Of a DNA stretch of 64,000 nucleotides, positions 21,970 to 32,006 are shown in pieces. The stretch lies in assembly GCA_020747015.1 (NCBI GenBank), contig JAGTJM010000008.1, forward strand, positions 744,001 to 808,000, in the 5' to 3' direction. The position numbers and the translations under genes were made by a program. The DNA comes from Pyrenochaeta sp. MPI-SDFR-AT-0127 (taxonomy: Eukaryota > Ascomycota > Dothideomycetes > Pleosporales > Cucurbitariaceae). The notes beneath the pieces are model-generated. The model was given only the letters and a program-made list of their open reading frames with translations. It was not told where the DNA came from and did no database searches. Within the stretch, counting starts at the first letter, position 1. The number at the start of each line of letters is the position of its first letter.

Positions 21970-23221
21970 TCATTGAGCGACTGCTTTTCGGTCTCGAACG
22001 GTCAAACCGGTAGGATACAAATCCTCAAAGGTAGCATCTGCCGCCAGGTCCTTGGACTTAGCCTGGAAGAAGTAGGGTCGTCCACCGCGATTAATAAGCT
22101 GGTACTTTTCCGTGTCAACTTTGTGTCGCTGTATCGTCCTCATGGTGCCATCGCTCTCAACCACAAGACTAGAATGCCATGGCGTTGCTCCTAATGCCCC
22201 CTTCTCCTGCTGCGGGATCACAGCCATGGAAAGCTTGTCCTTGCCTCCTGAGTCGTGTATTGACAACCGAACGTATTGTGTAGGTACCTTGGCCATGGCA
22301 GTAGAGAATGCTTTCCAACGGCCCATCATTTCTTTTGCTGTGTTGGCAATGTTTGCGGCCTGCCCTTCTGGCGACAAAGCAAGGTGCTTCTCATTAAATG
22401 CGAGATCCTGCGAAAGGAACTCGAGATATTTGGTGTGTGTCATTTGCATATCACTGGTCGAAGTGTTGGCCATGTCAGCTTCGAATTTGGGGTCACCAAA
22501 TCGATACTTGAGTTCACGGCGGATGCAGGAAGCATGCGCGAAGTAGTACTCTTTAGATTGAAAATCCCCGGGATGTTCCAGAAGATCCCAGAGGCGCAGG
22601 AAGCTAAGATTCTGGAGGTTGTTGTCTGCAGCCAATTGGCGAACGGCTTGTCCAAAGTTCCAAACAGTCTCGTCGGTGACTCCGAGTAAGTCTAGAAATA
22701 TCAGTTGGCGCTTGAAGCTGATTGAGATTGAGTTCATATTTACCGTTGTAAACAAGCCCATCAGATGTAATGTGAACCTCAGCACCATACTCATAAATGG
22801 CCTTAATCTTCTCGGCAAGACCGTCGACATGTTTCAAAGCAAGCTCTTCGCCCAAATCAGGTAACACGCCCAACACCTTGTCTTTCGTATTTGGTGACTT
22901 GAAGGGAAATCCAGGGAGCAGCATCTTGATGGGTTCCTTACGCTCCACCTGTCCCGTCACGATTGGAAGAAAGGTCTCGAAACCATCCCACGTTCCTGTG
23001 CGCTCATAATTCAAACCATATGTCTCGATGATCTTGAGGATATCGGTCGCAGTGGATTCGCTTGTATCTTCTGTCTGGCTTGACTCTGACACATACCCTT
23101 TCGGCGGGAGCTCAGTAGACGTGATTTGTATTGCGCCATTGTTAGCAGACTTGTTTCCCACTACTGTAACTGTCTGTGGTTCGGCACTCTGCACGGAATC
23201 CATATCGAAGATTGGGATCAA
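21970..23221 (-). CDS. Isocyanide synthase, Dit1/PvcA family (stand-alone)
   Basis: Member of the Dit1/PvcA family: PvcA-type enzymes turn an amino acid (Tyr, Trp, Val and others) into an isocyanide, and yeast Dit1 makes the spore-wall dityrosine precursor. Two exons, 22744-23221 and 21970-22691 (intron 52 bp), 399 aa; a second in-frame ATG at 23203 would give 393. Family signatures: MLLPGFPFKSPN then KVLGVLPDLGEELALKHV, IYEYGAEVHITSDGLVYND (split by the intron), NLSFLRLWDLL, PTQYVRLSIHDSGGKDKLSM, ATPWHSSLVVESDGT, and RGGRPYFFQAKS. No fused dioxygenase or NRPS-like domain, and no P450 or oxygenase gene in the flanking 4 kb, so the partner enzymes are elsewhere or absent. Family call firm; substrate and product unknown. 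Confidence 0.9.
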
Positions 23222-23350
23222 AGAACAATTAACAAAAGCGGTGGCTTATCGTCCACTAGTCTTTGTAGGCAGCGAAGAAAAGAAATGAACCGACAGTTAA
23301 CAGTGTTAAGTGTGGTGTACATTGAGCGTAGGACGAGTGGATATGCAGCT

Positions 23351-23364
23351 TGATATATAAAGTG
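23351..23364 (-). promoter_or_regulatory. TATA-like element upstream of the isocyanide synthase
   Basis: On the minus strand the sequence reads CTTTATATATCA, about 135 bp upstream of the ATG at 23221, a usual distance for a fungal TATA box. Position and composition are the only evidence. Confidence 0.4.
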
Positions 23365-25869
23365 TGTTAGCTGTCGTGGCGCTATGCATGCGTCTCAGCC
23401 CTCTTCAGGCGTGCGCTGAGGCACAGCGGCAAGACCAGACTAGCCAGCGCCTTCGAAATCCCACCAACGTATGACTCGCTTATTTGATGGATTGGCTCCA
23501 CGTCGCGTGAGAATTGAGAAAGTAAAATTTGAGTCGTCTCAAAAGGTATATCTCACATCAGATATCACTTGATGCTAAGACATATCCACAGAGGTGGGAT
23601 TGCTGGACCTTTCGGCTAAGCTGTTCAAGGAGAGGCATCAGGGTTGTGGCTTGCTGAATTGCGAAGCGAAGAGCGAGTAATTAGCGATGCCTATTTCTAG
23701 GCCACTCAGCCTCGTCCTGCAGGTTTCAGCTGCGGCGTACTTTTGGTATTGCCAGAGCACTTGCGAGCCCACTACATCCATGAATGGCTAGATGTCTTGG
23801 CGCCAATTCGAGATTGTTCTTACTTTCCCGACTTAATACCAGCCTCTCTACACCTTTTGCATTGGTAGCACAACCCTCATCTCACACTCCAAATGCATCG
23901 CCAACACGAGGCTCGGGTTGGAGAGTCAGGCAGTCTTCGCAGGGTCTCGCGATTATCGACCTGCTCCCCTCGAGAGCTCTGTTTTCCTGTGTCAGGCAAG
24001 GCTGCGACAAAGACATTCTGATACTTTGTATTGCTCCTGGTTACGGGTGCAGCACCACATTAGCTGTCTAACTAAACTCGATACTTCGTAAAGCCTAGGT
24101 CAGTAACTGGGAATTTAGTATTATAGCACGATCGGAAGCCCTCGTCTTTTGACAACAGTATTCAATGACAAATTTCGTTCGGCGAAGCATCACAGAAAAC
24201 TTGACCATCTCTTCACTTTCGATAAAAGAGATGGTTTTCATGATATTCTGTGGTTGCGTTTTTGCCGAGTTGTTGGCAGCAGAGAAGATGAGCACGGGCA
24301 AGACACCTTTGAGCCAGACAAAGGCTGCGTAGCGGTTGATATCAACGAACGCTGTGATTGCAGTCGCGTCAGTATAGTTACGTATATAATACTGGCGCGA
24401 AGAGAGGTAGACTTATTGGTACCGCTCGAGTAGAAAGCTGAGCATGGTTGGGGAAGTGTTCGTTTAACTCAGTCGATACTGTTAGCATATATGATATACG
24501 AGATTGCGCCCATAAACTATCCGCACCTTAAATTAAGCATACCAGGCCCAGAAGAGGCAGCTCCCTATGTCAGAGTTCAGACATATCATGGTTTCCCTTA
24601 CTGTCCTCAACTGCAAAATCGCGAGGAAATAGCCTTGATGAAAATCAGGCTCGACAACTGTTCTCAAAAGATCTTTTCAACACATCCCTTGTATTACTTG
24701 ATTTCAAGTAGCAATGCGTAAGAGGTCATGTTGAACTTCAGAATCGCGAATAACTTCCCCATGTCCATGCTAAACAGCACCTGGAGTTGCACCGTTCCGC
24801 GTTGCAAGGGTCGGCAAGACGACGGTAGCAGGCCTGACGATGTTTCCAGGCAAGAATTTGAGTATGTGCAATAGACTGGGTTTGATCTTTGCATCAATTT
24901 TCTCCAGTCAAAAAGATGAAACTTCGCTATTCATCGTCCTGACGTTGATTTCGTTATATTCTCACCAATGATGATGGTAACGTTTCATTTACAGATTCAA
25001 CTAGTTGAACTTAATATTGTCGGCTCATGCAACATCTGTGCGACTGCCGTTACCAAGACCTTCAATTGCGACCCGTTCTTTACTTTCAGTATGGGGCTTG
25101 CCACAGTGGCATGACTGAGTCCGCGCAGCGAAGGTGTTTGATAGATCACTTCGTGAGGTTTCGGGAGAAGCCTGATTTCATACCTAGTGAGAGCGACAGT
25201 CAGACCAAGTGTTAGAGCTGCAATCATCTACATGTTGGTACACATGGAAGCCTTCTCAAGACTCTGGTCTCAGTCCAGCACATGGAGTCCAACGGGGCAC
25301 TTTTGATATACAATCATCCAGGTTGTTGACTCACGCATATTAGGTGGTGCCGAGCGCGATAGATGAGAAGCGGAGATATATCGTGACAGCCCACTGTACG
25401 TTACAACACTCTATTAGTGGTTTCTTACCATGCTATCTTGATTTAAGTCGACTGCAAAGAGTGTATGGCCCCAGTCGATCGCTTCAACGGAAACCACACT
25501 GTGACTTAGTTGTCAAAGCTGGGTGCACACTGTAGTCCTTCGCGCCGTGTGAGCCGACGAAATACGATTGTAACATCCTTCAAACCCAATTTCAAGTCGT
25601 AGAGCATGCCAGCCTCGTCTTTGGCGTGTGATGTGAGGCGACGATGCACCACCCGCTAGGATACGGAGGCCGTGCTCCGGCTTGAGCACTTTATCTGCAA
25701 TCAACTGCCGGTCACGCTCGCACCACTCATTAAACTCGCGAAATAATCCACCAAAGTGAAAGCGTCCCTGGGTCAAGCTAAACTTTCAAGGATGATGCGT
25801 CACTCAGTACCCGGTACACACGTGTGACACAGACCATTTGTGTGTAACATGCCTGATCCAGCGAGATGG

Positions 25870-25875
25870 TATAAA
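25870..25875 (+). promoter_or_regulatory. TATA box of the LPMO gene
   Basis: TATAAA 91 bp before the ATG at 25961, within GGTATAAATG. Strong highly inducible fungal cellulase-type genes commonly carry such a box; activity here is inferred. Confidence 0.55.
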
Positions 25876-25960
25876 TGTTTGGACTACTCAGCGAGTCCAG
25901 AAGGGAGAAAGTCACATTCAATCACCCAATTTCCTGTCATTGTTTGTTGAATTGCTCACA

Positions 25961-26772
25961 ATGCATGTTCTTGGTGCTGCAGCCGTCACCCTATTAGGTC
26001 TCGTGCATTCTGTCTCTGCCCATGGCTTTCTCAAGAGTATCGAAGTCAATGGCCAAAGCTACCTGGCATGGCAAGTCTTTTCAGATGACTATGTGACCCC
26101 AGAGCCCGCTCGATATGCTCGCCGCATCAAAGACAATGGGCCTGTGCCAGACTTCACATCCATCAATATCACCTGCAACGTTGGTGGAAACATTCCATCA
26201 CAGGGTACCATTCCCGTTAATGCTGGAGATCAAGTGTAAGTCACTACAACCTTCTATTTATTTGCAACATGGCCTTGATTGACGTACTGGGACACAGCAA
26301 GTTAGTCTGGGATCAATGGGGTTCCTCACACTCTGGTCCCGTCATGAACTACCTCGCCTCATGTGGCTCAAGCTGCGCAAATTTCAAGGGCGACACTGGC
26401 ACACCATGGGTGAAATTCGACCAAATGGCCTACGACACCACAAAGTCGCCACCTTGGGGCTCAGACTATCTCGCCAAACAGGGCGCCGCATGGACCGTTA
26501 CCATTCCTGCTGGCCTCAAGGCTGGAGAGTATCTTCTGCGCCATGAGATTTTAGGACTACACGTTGCGGGTACGAGGATGGGCGCGCAGTTCTATCCGGC
26601 TTGCGTGCAAATCAAGGTCGGAGGCAGTGGAACCAAGAGTCTCCCGAGTGGTGTAGGGTTACCAGGCGCTTATAACCCAGATGATACAAACGGCGTCTTG
26701 GTGCAGTTGTGGCAGGTCAATGCAGGCCAGAAAGTTTATACCGCCCCTGGAGGACCGGTAAAGACAATTTAA
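25961..26772 (+). CDS. AA9 lytic polysaccharide monooxygenase (former GH61)
   Basis: Secreted copper enzyme that oxidatively cleaves cellulose or related glucans. Two exons, 25961-26235 and 26298-26772 (intron 62 bp), 249 aa. A 20-residue signal peptide ends ...SVSA, so the mature protein starts with the copper-binding His21 (HGFLKSI). The second histidine-brace ligand is His103 in SSHSGPVMNYLASC; the axial Tyr is Tyr191 in GAQFYPACVQI; the second-sphere Gln189 and the RHEILGLH segment are present. The characteristic cysteines (INITCNVGG, ASCGSSC, PACVQ) are present. No carbohydrate-binding module or linker follows; the protein ends shortly after the catalytic domain (VYTAPGGPVKTI). All active-site residues look intact. 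The exact substrate preference cannot be told. Confidence 0.94.
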
Positions 26773-27580
26773 GTTACGGACGTGAAGAATACTATGATAG
26801 TCAATATCTAGCGAGAACATATTGGAGATCCGTAGCCTCTAGTAGTTCTTTGAATTGCGACGTGCCTTTGTGAACCTTTTGGAGCACCCTCGATGTTCTT
26901 GTGAATCCTCCGCCACGCTGCATTTTTTTCTTAATCAGCTGCCTTGACATCTATGAATGGCTTTCGGCCTTCTGTATGCCCCCAAATCTATCGTATGCCC
27001 TACAATCCTAGGAGTCGTTACGGTCAGATCTAACAAATGTAGTAGCTCTTCCCCGGATTCATGTGCTAAAAGAGATGAGATGAATACAAAACGCACGTAG
27101 AGTGCTACTAGTGGTATAGAAATGCATATCCTGCGCTGGTTGTGTCGGAACAAATCTGGTGGTGGATTTTTGCACTTGAAAAATGCTTTTCAGATAGGCT
27201 TATACGTTACCCAGTTGATTTTATGAGGGATTAATGAGCAAAAATGAGATTTTAGATAAATTAGGACAATAGTGGGCACGCTCATATGGTAGACGATGTA
27301 GAGCGAGGTGCTGGCAGTGGATATCGGGGCAGGGAAGAAGTCTTTAGAAGTTAACGTTCAGCCTAGATTATTGGGTGGTGTGAAGGCTATGTTGTTTTAC
27401 ATTTATTTGTTCTTTGTGCGGATCTCTGCAGGCCATACTTGTTTTGTGCAAAGGCAGATAGAATGGCTGCAGTGAAAAGATACACAGACCCAAATTGTAT
27501 CGAGGTCGCCATACATCGCCTTTTATCTTGAGCGAATCTTAGCTTCACCTTTTAGGTCCTGGTCGCCCATGAGAGGCATC
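26773..27580. other. convergent intergenic region
   Basis: 808 bp between the stops of the LPMO (+) and SPRY (-) genes. AT-rich from 27180 to 27270. No supported gene or repeat. Confidence 0.5.
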
Positions 27581-28753
27581 TCAGTATGGCCGATATAGCC
27601 ACTGTGACGGATGAAAGAAAATATCAAAGTCCACGCCGCCGAAGACACCCACCGCGGGAAACAAATCATTCTCCCCCCTTAATCCAATGTTACCACCCTC
27701 ACTTCTAACATCAAGCTCTTCATTGCCATCCCAACCACCCTCTTTCTTTCCATCCCTCGTAAAAAAGACATCAATGTCAAGAATCCTGCCCTGCTGGCTC
27801 TGCTCATAATTTGGCGGGTTTTTCGGCACACTGAACGTCATTCCAATCCCCACTGTTTCACCAGGCTTGAAAGCAGTAGTGAAATCAATACCGCCCCAAG
27901 GATCGTTAACGTACTTGCGTCCATCGTCGCCATGCACACCGAGACTAGCGCGTTCCCAGCCTGGAAGACGGAAGGTGGGATACGGTGGTGCAACAAAGCC
28001 GATTGCGATACCGGCATCTGCTTCTTCGAGTGAGAACCCACCGCGGCCGATACCAGTAACTTTTAGTTCAAAGTAGATAGTCTTCTGTCGCTGAGTGGCG
28101 AGCGGAGAGTCCCAAAATACTGAGTACATGGGTAAATTCGTAAGTATAGATGAATCTCTGCAATTAGCATGAGTACGGCAACGCCAGTGACCTGCTTGGG
28201 GCTGCGGGAGTAGATCGCCAATGTAGCTTGGTGCTTTGAGCAATGCAAGCTGACCATTTTGGATGGCGGCATGGGTGGTAGGCGCAAGGTTCTGCGGCGG
28301 CCAAAGCGGGTTCGCATTGGTCCACGCCAATGCTCGGTCACCATCCTCAGCAGTTGCATTGGCGGTAGGAGAATTATCATATCCAATTGATGGCGGAGGG
28401 GGTAGTAAAGCTGTATCCGGAATCACTGTCCAGTCATGGTACGGAGGAGGATCCCAGCTTGGGGGCGGTTGCTGAGGGAAGTGCGAGAACGGTGCTTTAG
28501 CTGGCTGTGCGTAATCTGACGATATGTGGCCTTGCGGTGGAGTCGAAGGATGCTTGTGCTCCGACTTTGAAGAGCCATAGGTCGGCGGGGGTCCTGGGGG
28601 TGCTTCATATTTCTCCGTCGGTATCGCATTATGCTGTTGCTTTTGGGAATTGTGGTAGGGGTTGTTTGGCTGTGATAGCTGTTGACTCTGTCCATGCGTT
28701 GAGCTTGAAGAGCTCTTGTCGCCTTTGATCTTCTCCTTTAGCTTTTTGAACAT
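27581..28753 (-). CDS. SPRY domain protein with PPxY motifs
   Basis: A 390-aa single-exon protein. The N-terminal about 150 residues are Pro/Gln/Ser/His rich and carry two PPxY motifs: GPPPTYG (PPTY) near residue 57 and DPPPYHDW (PPPY) near residue 104. PPxY motifs bind WW domains of Rsp5/Nedd4-type ubiquitin ligases. The C-terminal about 190 residues form a SPRY (B30.2-like) domain: YFELKVTGIGRGG, IAIGFVAPPYPTFRLPGW, SLGVHGDDGRKYVNDPWGG, FKPGETVGIGMTF, IDVFFTRDGKKEGGW, LFPAVGVFG. Yeast Ssh4 and Ear1 pair SPRY with PPxY but have a membrane anchor; none is seen here. An Rsp5 adaptor role is therefore a guess. The start MFKKLKEKIKGDK is basic and could bind membranes. Confidence 0.82.
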   Translation of the reverse strand: MFKKLKEKIKGDKSSSSSTHGQSQQLSQPNNPYHNSQKQQHNAIPTEKYEAPPGPPPTYGSSKSEHKHPSTPPQGHISSDYAQPAKAPFSHFPQQPPPSWDPPPYHDWTVIPDTALLPPPPSIGYDNSPTANATAEDGDRALAWTNANPLWPPQNLAPTTHAAIQNGQLALLKAPSYIGDLLPQPQAGHWRCRTHANCRDSSILTNLPMYSVFWDSPLATQRQKTIYFELKVTGIGRGGFSLEEADAGIAIGFVAPPYPTFRLPGWERASLGVHGDDGRKYVNDPWGGIDFTTAFKPGETVGIGMTFSVPKNPPNYEQSQQGRILDIDVFFTRDGKKEGGWDGNEELDVRSEGGNIGLRGENDLFPAVGVFGGVDFDIFFHPSQWLYRPY

Positions 28754-29222
28754 TACAGTTGAACCGAGGTGTGGTGTGCTGGCAATTTAATGGGTAAGCG
28801 TCGTTTGTTGGTCGTTCTCTTATTGAGTCAGGCAGAGAAGCGGCTTTGAGCAAGTATAGTTCAAGAATCAAACAAGGATATGTTGCTGGTACCAGCGCAT
28901 TATACTACCAGAGAAGGCAAATGGGAGAAGTGGAGGTGATGGAAGAATGATGTGGTTGTGGCTGTGCAAGGAGTCCAACAAATGGATGTTCGTCGCTTAT
29001 TAGCGAGGACGCCATGATCCTTGGGGCGTTTGTTTCGTGGTCAACTACACTGAATCACGAATACACAAACGGGTATTCCAGCTATATAGTTTTCCGCAAT
29101 GTAAGATTGCCAGATCTTCCTATACACCCTTTAGATTTCTCCAAGCATCATGTACATCTGTTTAACGTCTATACCAATAGCGCAAAGGATATATCATACA
29201 AATCTCGCTTTCACATACATTC
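28754..29222. other. intergenic region
   Basis: 469 bp: upstream region of the SPRY gene and 3' flank of the D-lactate dehydrogenase gene. No supported gene. Confidence 0.5.
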
Positions 29223-31152
29223 TTACCACTCCCCCACCTCCCCGGCCTTCGGCGCGCTCGCCCGAACAATCTTATCACAATTCAATAAACATAGAGGATC
29301 GAAAGCTTTCTTGAGCTGCCTCATCGCATCAACAGTGCTTGTGCCCAACTCATGCGGCAAATAGTCTCTCTTGACAAGTCCTACACCATGCTCACCTGTC
29401 GCTGTGCCTTCGAGCTCAATTGCTCGCTTGACCATCTCATGGACTAGATGTTCAGTCTTCTTGAAGTCGGTCTTTCGGTTGTAAAGGATGATGGCTAGAT
29501 GGATGTCAGTGGGGAGTGAAAAGTGGCGCAAGTACATATCAGCTTACAGTGGAAATTTCCATCGCCAACGTGGCCTACAATACTGCCCAAAAGGCCGCTT
29601 TGTCTAATATTCTCCTTCGTTTCCTCGATGATCTGTGGTAGGTGCGAAATGGGGACCGCGACATCTGTCGTCCAGACTGCCATATCGTCACTGCCTTCAC
29701 TCTTAGCCATGACTGACCACAATGCTTCTTTTCTTGCCTGCCACAAATCTTCTTTCTCCTCTTCCGACCTGGCAAACTCAAAGCTTACTGAGCCAGACTT
29801 CTTCGCTAGGGATTGAACTTGGCTAATCTGCTCTTTGACGGAGTTCGGCGTGCCGGCAAACTTAAAGAAGAGCGTTGGCGCGTTCTTCCAAGTCTTGGAT
29901 GTTTGACCAGCATCATTGATGCACATCATTTGCACGTCATCGAGGATCTCGATGGCGGCGATGGGAACACCAGCGCCAACAACCTTGAAGACGCAGTCTG
30001 CTGCAGTACGAATTGAGGGAAAGGCACAGACGGCCACACTTGTGTGTTGGGGCTTCACAGTGACCTTGAGTGTAGCCTCGGTAACAAGACCAAGAGTTCC
30101 CTCGCTCCCAATAAACATGCGTGTAAGGTCGTATCCGGCGGAGGACTTGCGTGGCCGTTGCCGTGTTTTGATGATTGTTCCGTCAGCCAGTACAACCGTC
30201 AGCGACAGCACCCAGTCTTTCATTGTGCCATATCGATATGCATTCGTGCCCGAGCAGCCAGTGCCAACCATACCTCCGATCATAGCACCTGGCCCAGGAT
30301 CTGGAGGGAAAAACAAGTTGTCCTTGGCCAGTTCCTCATTGAGAAGCTCCCAGCCCACCGCAGGCTGAACGACAACGTCCAAATCTTCCTTGTGCAGCTT
30401 CAGAATCTTGTCCATGCGACTAAAGTCAATGCAAATTCCTCCCTTTGTCGCCGCAAAGTGGCCCTCGAGACTCGTGCCTCCACTGTATGGAGTGACTGGA
30501 ATCTTCCTCTCGTGGCAGACCTTCATGATTGCGCTGACCTCTTGTGTGTTTCCTGGCTTTACAACGCAGAATGGAACATCGCCTGGCTCTGCAGGATGTG
30601 AGGACCAGGAGGATCCACTATGTGACTCGAGCTCTGACTTCTCGAGTGTGATATTCCCCTTGCCGACAATGTCTCGAAAGTCTGCCCATGCGGCTTCCAT
30701 ATTTGCTTCGGAAATGTTGTGCTTGGGGGGTGTAATGGCTTCGAGCGGGGCGGTCGAATTGGTGTCTGGTTTGGGAGGAATCATCTGGCCCCAATAGTAG
30801 CCTATGCCTGCTGTGAGAAGGCATGCTGGGCTCTGTTAGTACACGGGCAGCTGGGAGCCGAATGTTGCATCATACCGAAAAGTGTCGCAAAGAACTGCCC
30901 TCTCGCCGTTCGTTGCTGCAGAGCTTGAATCTTGATCTGCTCCGCTTTCTCCTTCTGCACCCGCTCATAGATACTCTCGTTCAACTGCAGATAGAAGGGC
31001 TTGTCTGAGTCTCCGGCCTTCTTCTCCTCACTCGCCCATCGTCTTTGTGCCATGTGTCCCACGCTCACACCACCTGCACAAACCCTCCATCTTACGCCAG
31101 GCCTGCAGCTCCTCAGAGCAACAGAAGCTCGCGGCAAATTCCGTAGCGACAT
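29223..31152 (-). CDS. DLD1: D-lactate dehydrogenase (cytochrome), mitochondrial
   Basis: FAD flavoenzyme of the mitochondrial inner membrane that oxidises D-lactate to pyruvate and passes electrons to cytochrome c. Three exons: 30876-31152, 29548-30825 and 29223-29494 (introns 50 and 53 bp), 608 aa. N-terminus: an Arg-rich presequence (MSLRNLPRASVALRSCRPG) and a single hydrophobic segment across the first intron (FFATLFACLLTAGIGYYWG). FAD-binding PCMH domain: VVKPGNTQEVSAIMKVC, PVTPYSGGTSLEGHF, GICIDFSRMDKIL, PDPGPGAMIGGMVGTGCSGT, IGSEGTLGLVTEATLKV. C-terminal FAD-oxidase domain: GHVGDGNFH and GTATGEHGVGLVKRDYL. Length and motifs agree with yeast Dld1. Glycolate oxidase-like relatives share the fold, but the presequence and membrane segment favour Dld1. 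Confidence 0.93.
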
Positions 31153-32006
31153 TGTAACTATGAAGGAGTGCAAGTCATCTCGTGAGAAACTACAATAGCA
31201 ACAGAGCGGGGAAGAGCTTTGTAGTTTGTTAAGCTCGGATGAACAATGGTCGCAACGGTCTTGGCAGACTGTTCCGACGCGGAAGTCCGACACAAGGCTG
31301 CTGGTCGACGCCACCCTGTGTCACACGTAGTCATCAGCTTGCGACCACTCAACAGCCATCGACGAGCACTTAGTGTAAAGACAGTATGCACGTTCTTCCA
31401 GGAAGGGCAGTTGGTTTCAGAGGCAGAGGCATTTGTTGCGCATAACACCCTCCCAGTCTAACGTGGGTGGCTCGGACATATGGCAGCTCCTCAACATTCC
31501 TGGGCATACTGAGACATCACACCAAATGCGGTTGGGAAACATGTTTGGAGAAGCAAAAAAAAGCGCAATTGCAGTGCTCAATGGCTTTACGCCAGAGCGA
31601 AATCTGAATAACTAAGCCCAAGAACAAGGCATACATGCCATACCGCCACCAGGCACGCAGCGCTGGTCAAAGCAGACTTCCAAAAACAAAACGCCAATCG
31701 ATAGCCATAGAGAAGCGTAAATCGTGGTAGGGGTAGTGATGCCGAACCAGAATGCGCCTGCAGCCTGATGCCAAAGTCCTAAAAATGCCCGCGAAACATG
31801 CCGCATGGATGTTGGAAAGACATGATTCATGAGTAGCCGTAATCATAGACCGAAACGCCATGCTAGAAGACAAAAAGAGCAAAAAGTTATGAAAGGGTAT
31901 TGATGGAAGGTACTGGGAGGAGAAGCCGCAGATCCGGTTGCAGGGATGAGAGGATACGCAGGTCTATGTGGCTATGCATCAGACCAGGCCACTCACCTTC
32001 GGTGAG
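31153..32006. other. intergenic region
   Basis: 854 bp: upstream region of the D-lactate dehydrogenase and 3' flank of the next minus-strand gene. Short frames only; nothing supported. Confidence 0.5.

Larger units (their letters stand above)
23222..25960. other. gene-poor 2.7 kb upstream of the isocyanide synthase and LPMO genes
   Basis: No open frame here shows a recognisable family. Several short frames exist; one on the minus strand (25513-25776, 87 codons) has a plausible composition but no start context, homology or exon partner that I can name. Frames on the minus strand around 24200-24390 could be a remnant of a membrane protein, but stops interrupt them. A TATA box for the LPMO lies at the right end. 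Confidence 0.4.

Noticed and set aside
25513..25776. 87-codon minus-strand frame upstream of the LPMO
   Set aside because: Protein-like composition but no recognised family, no partner exon, and no support for transcription.
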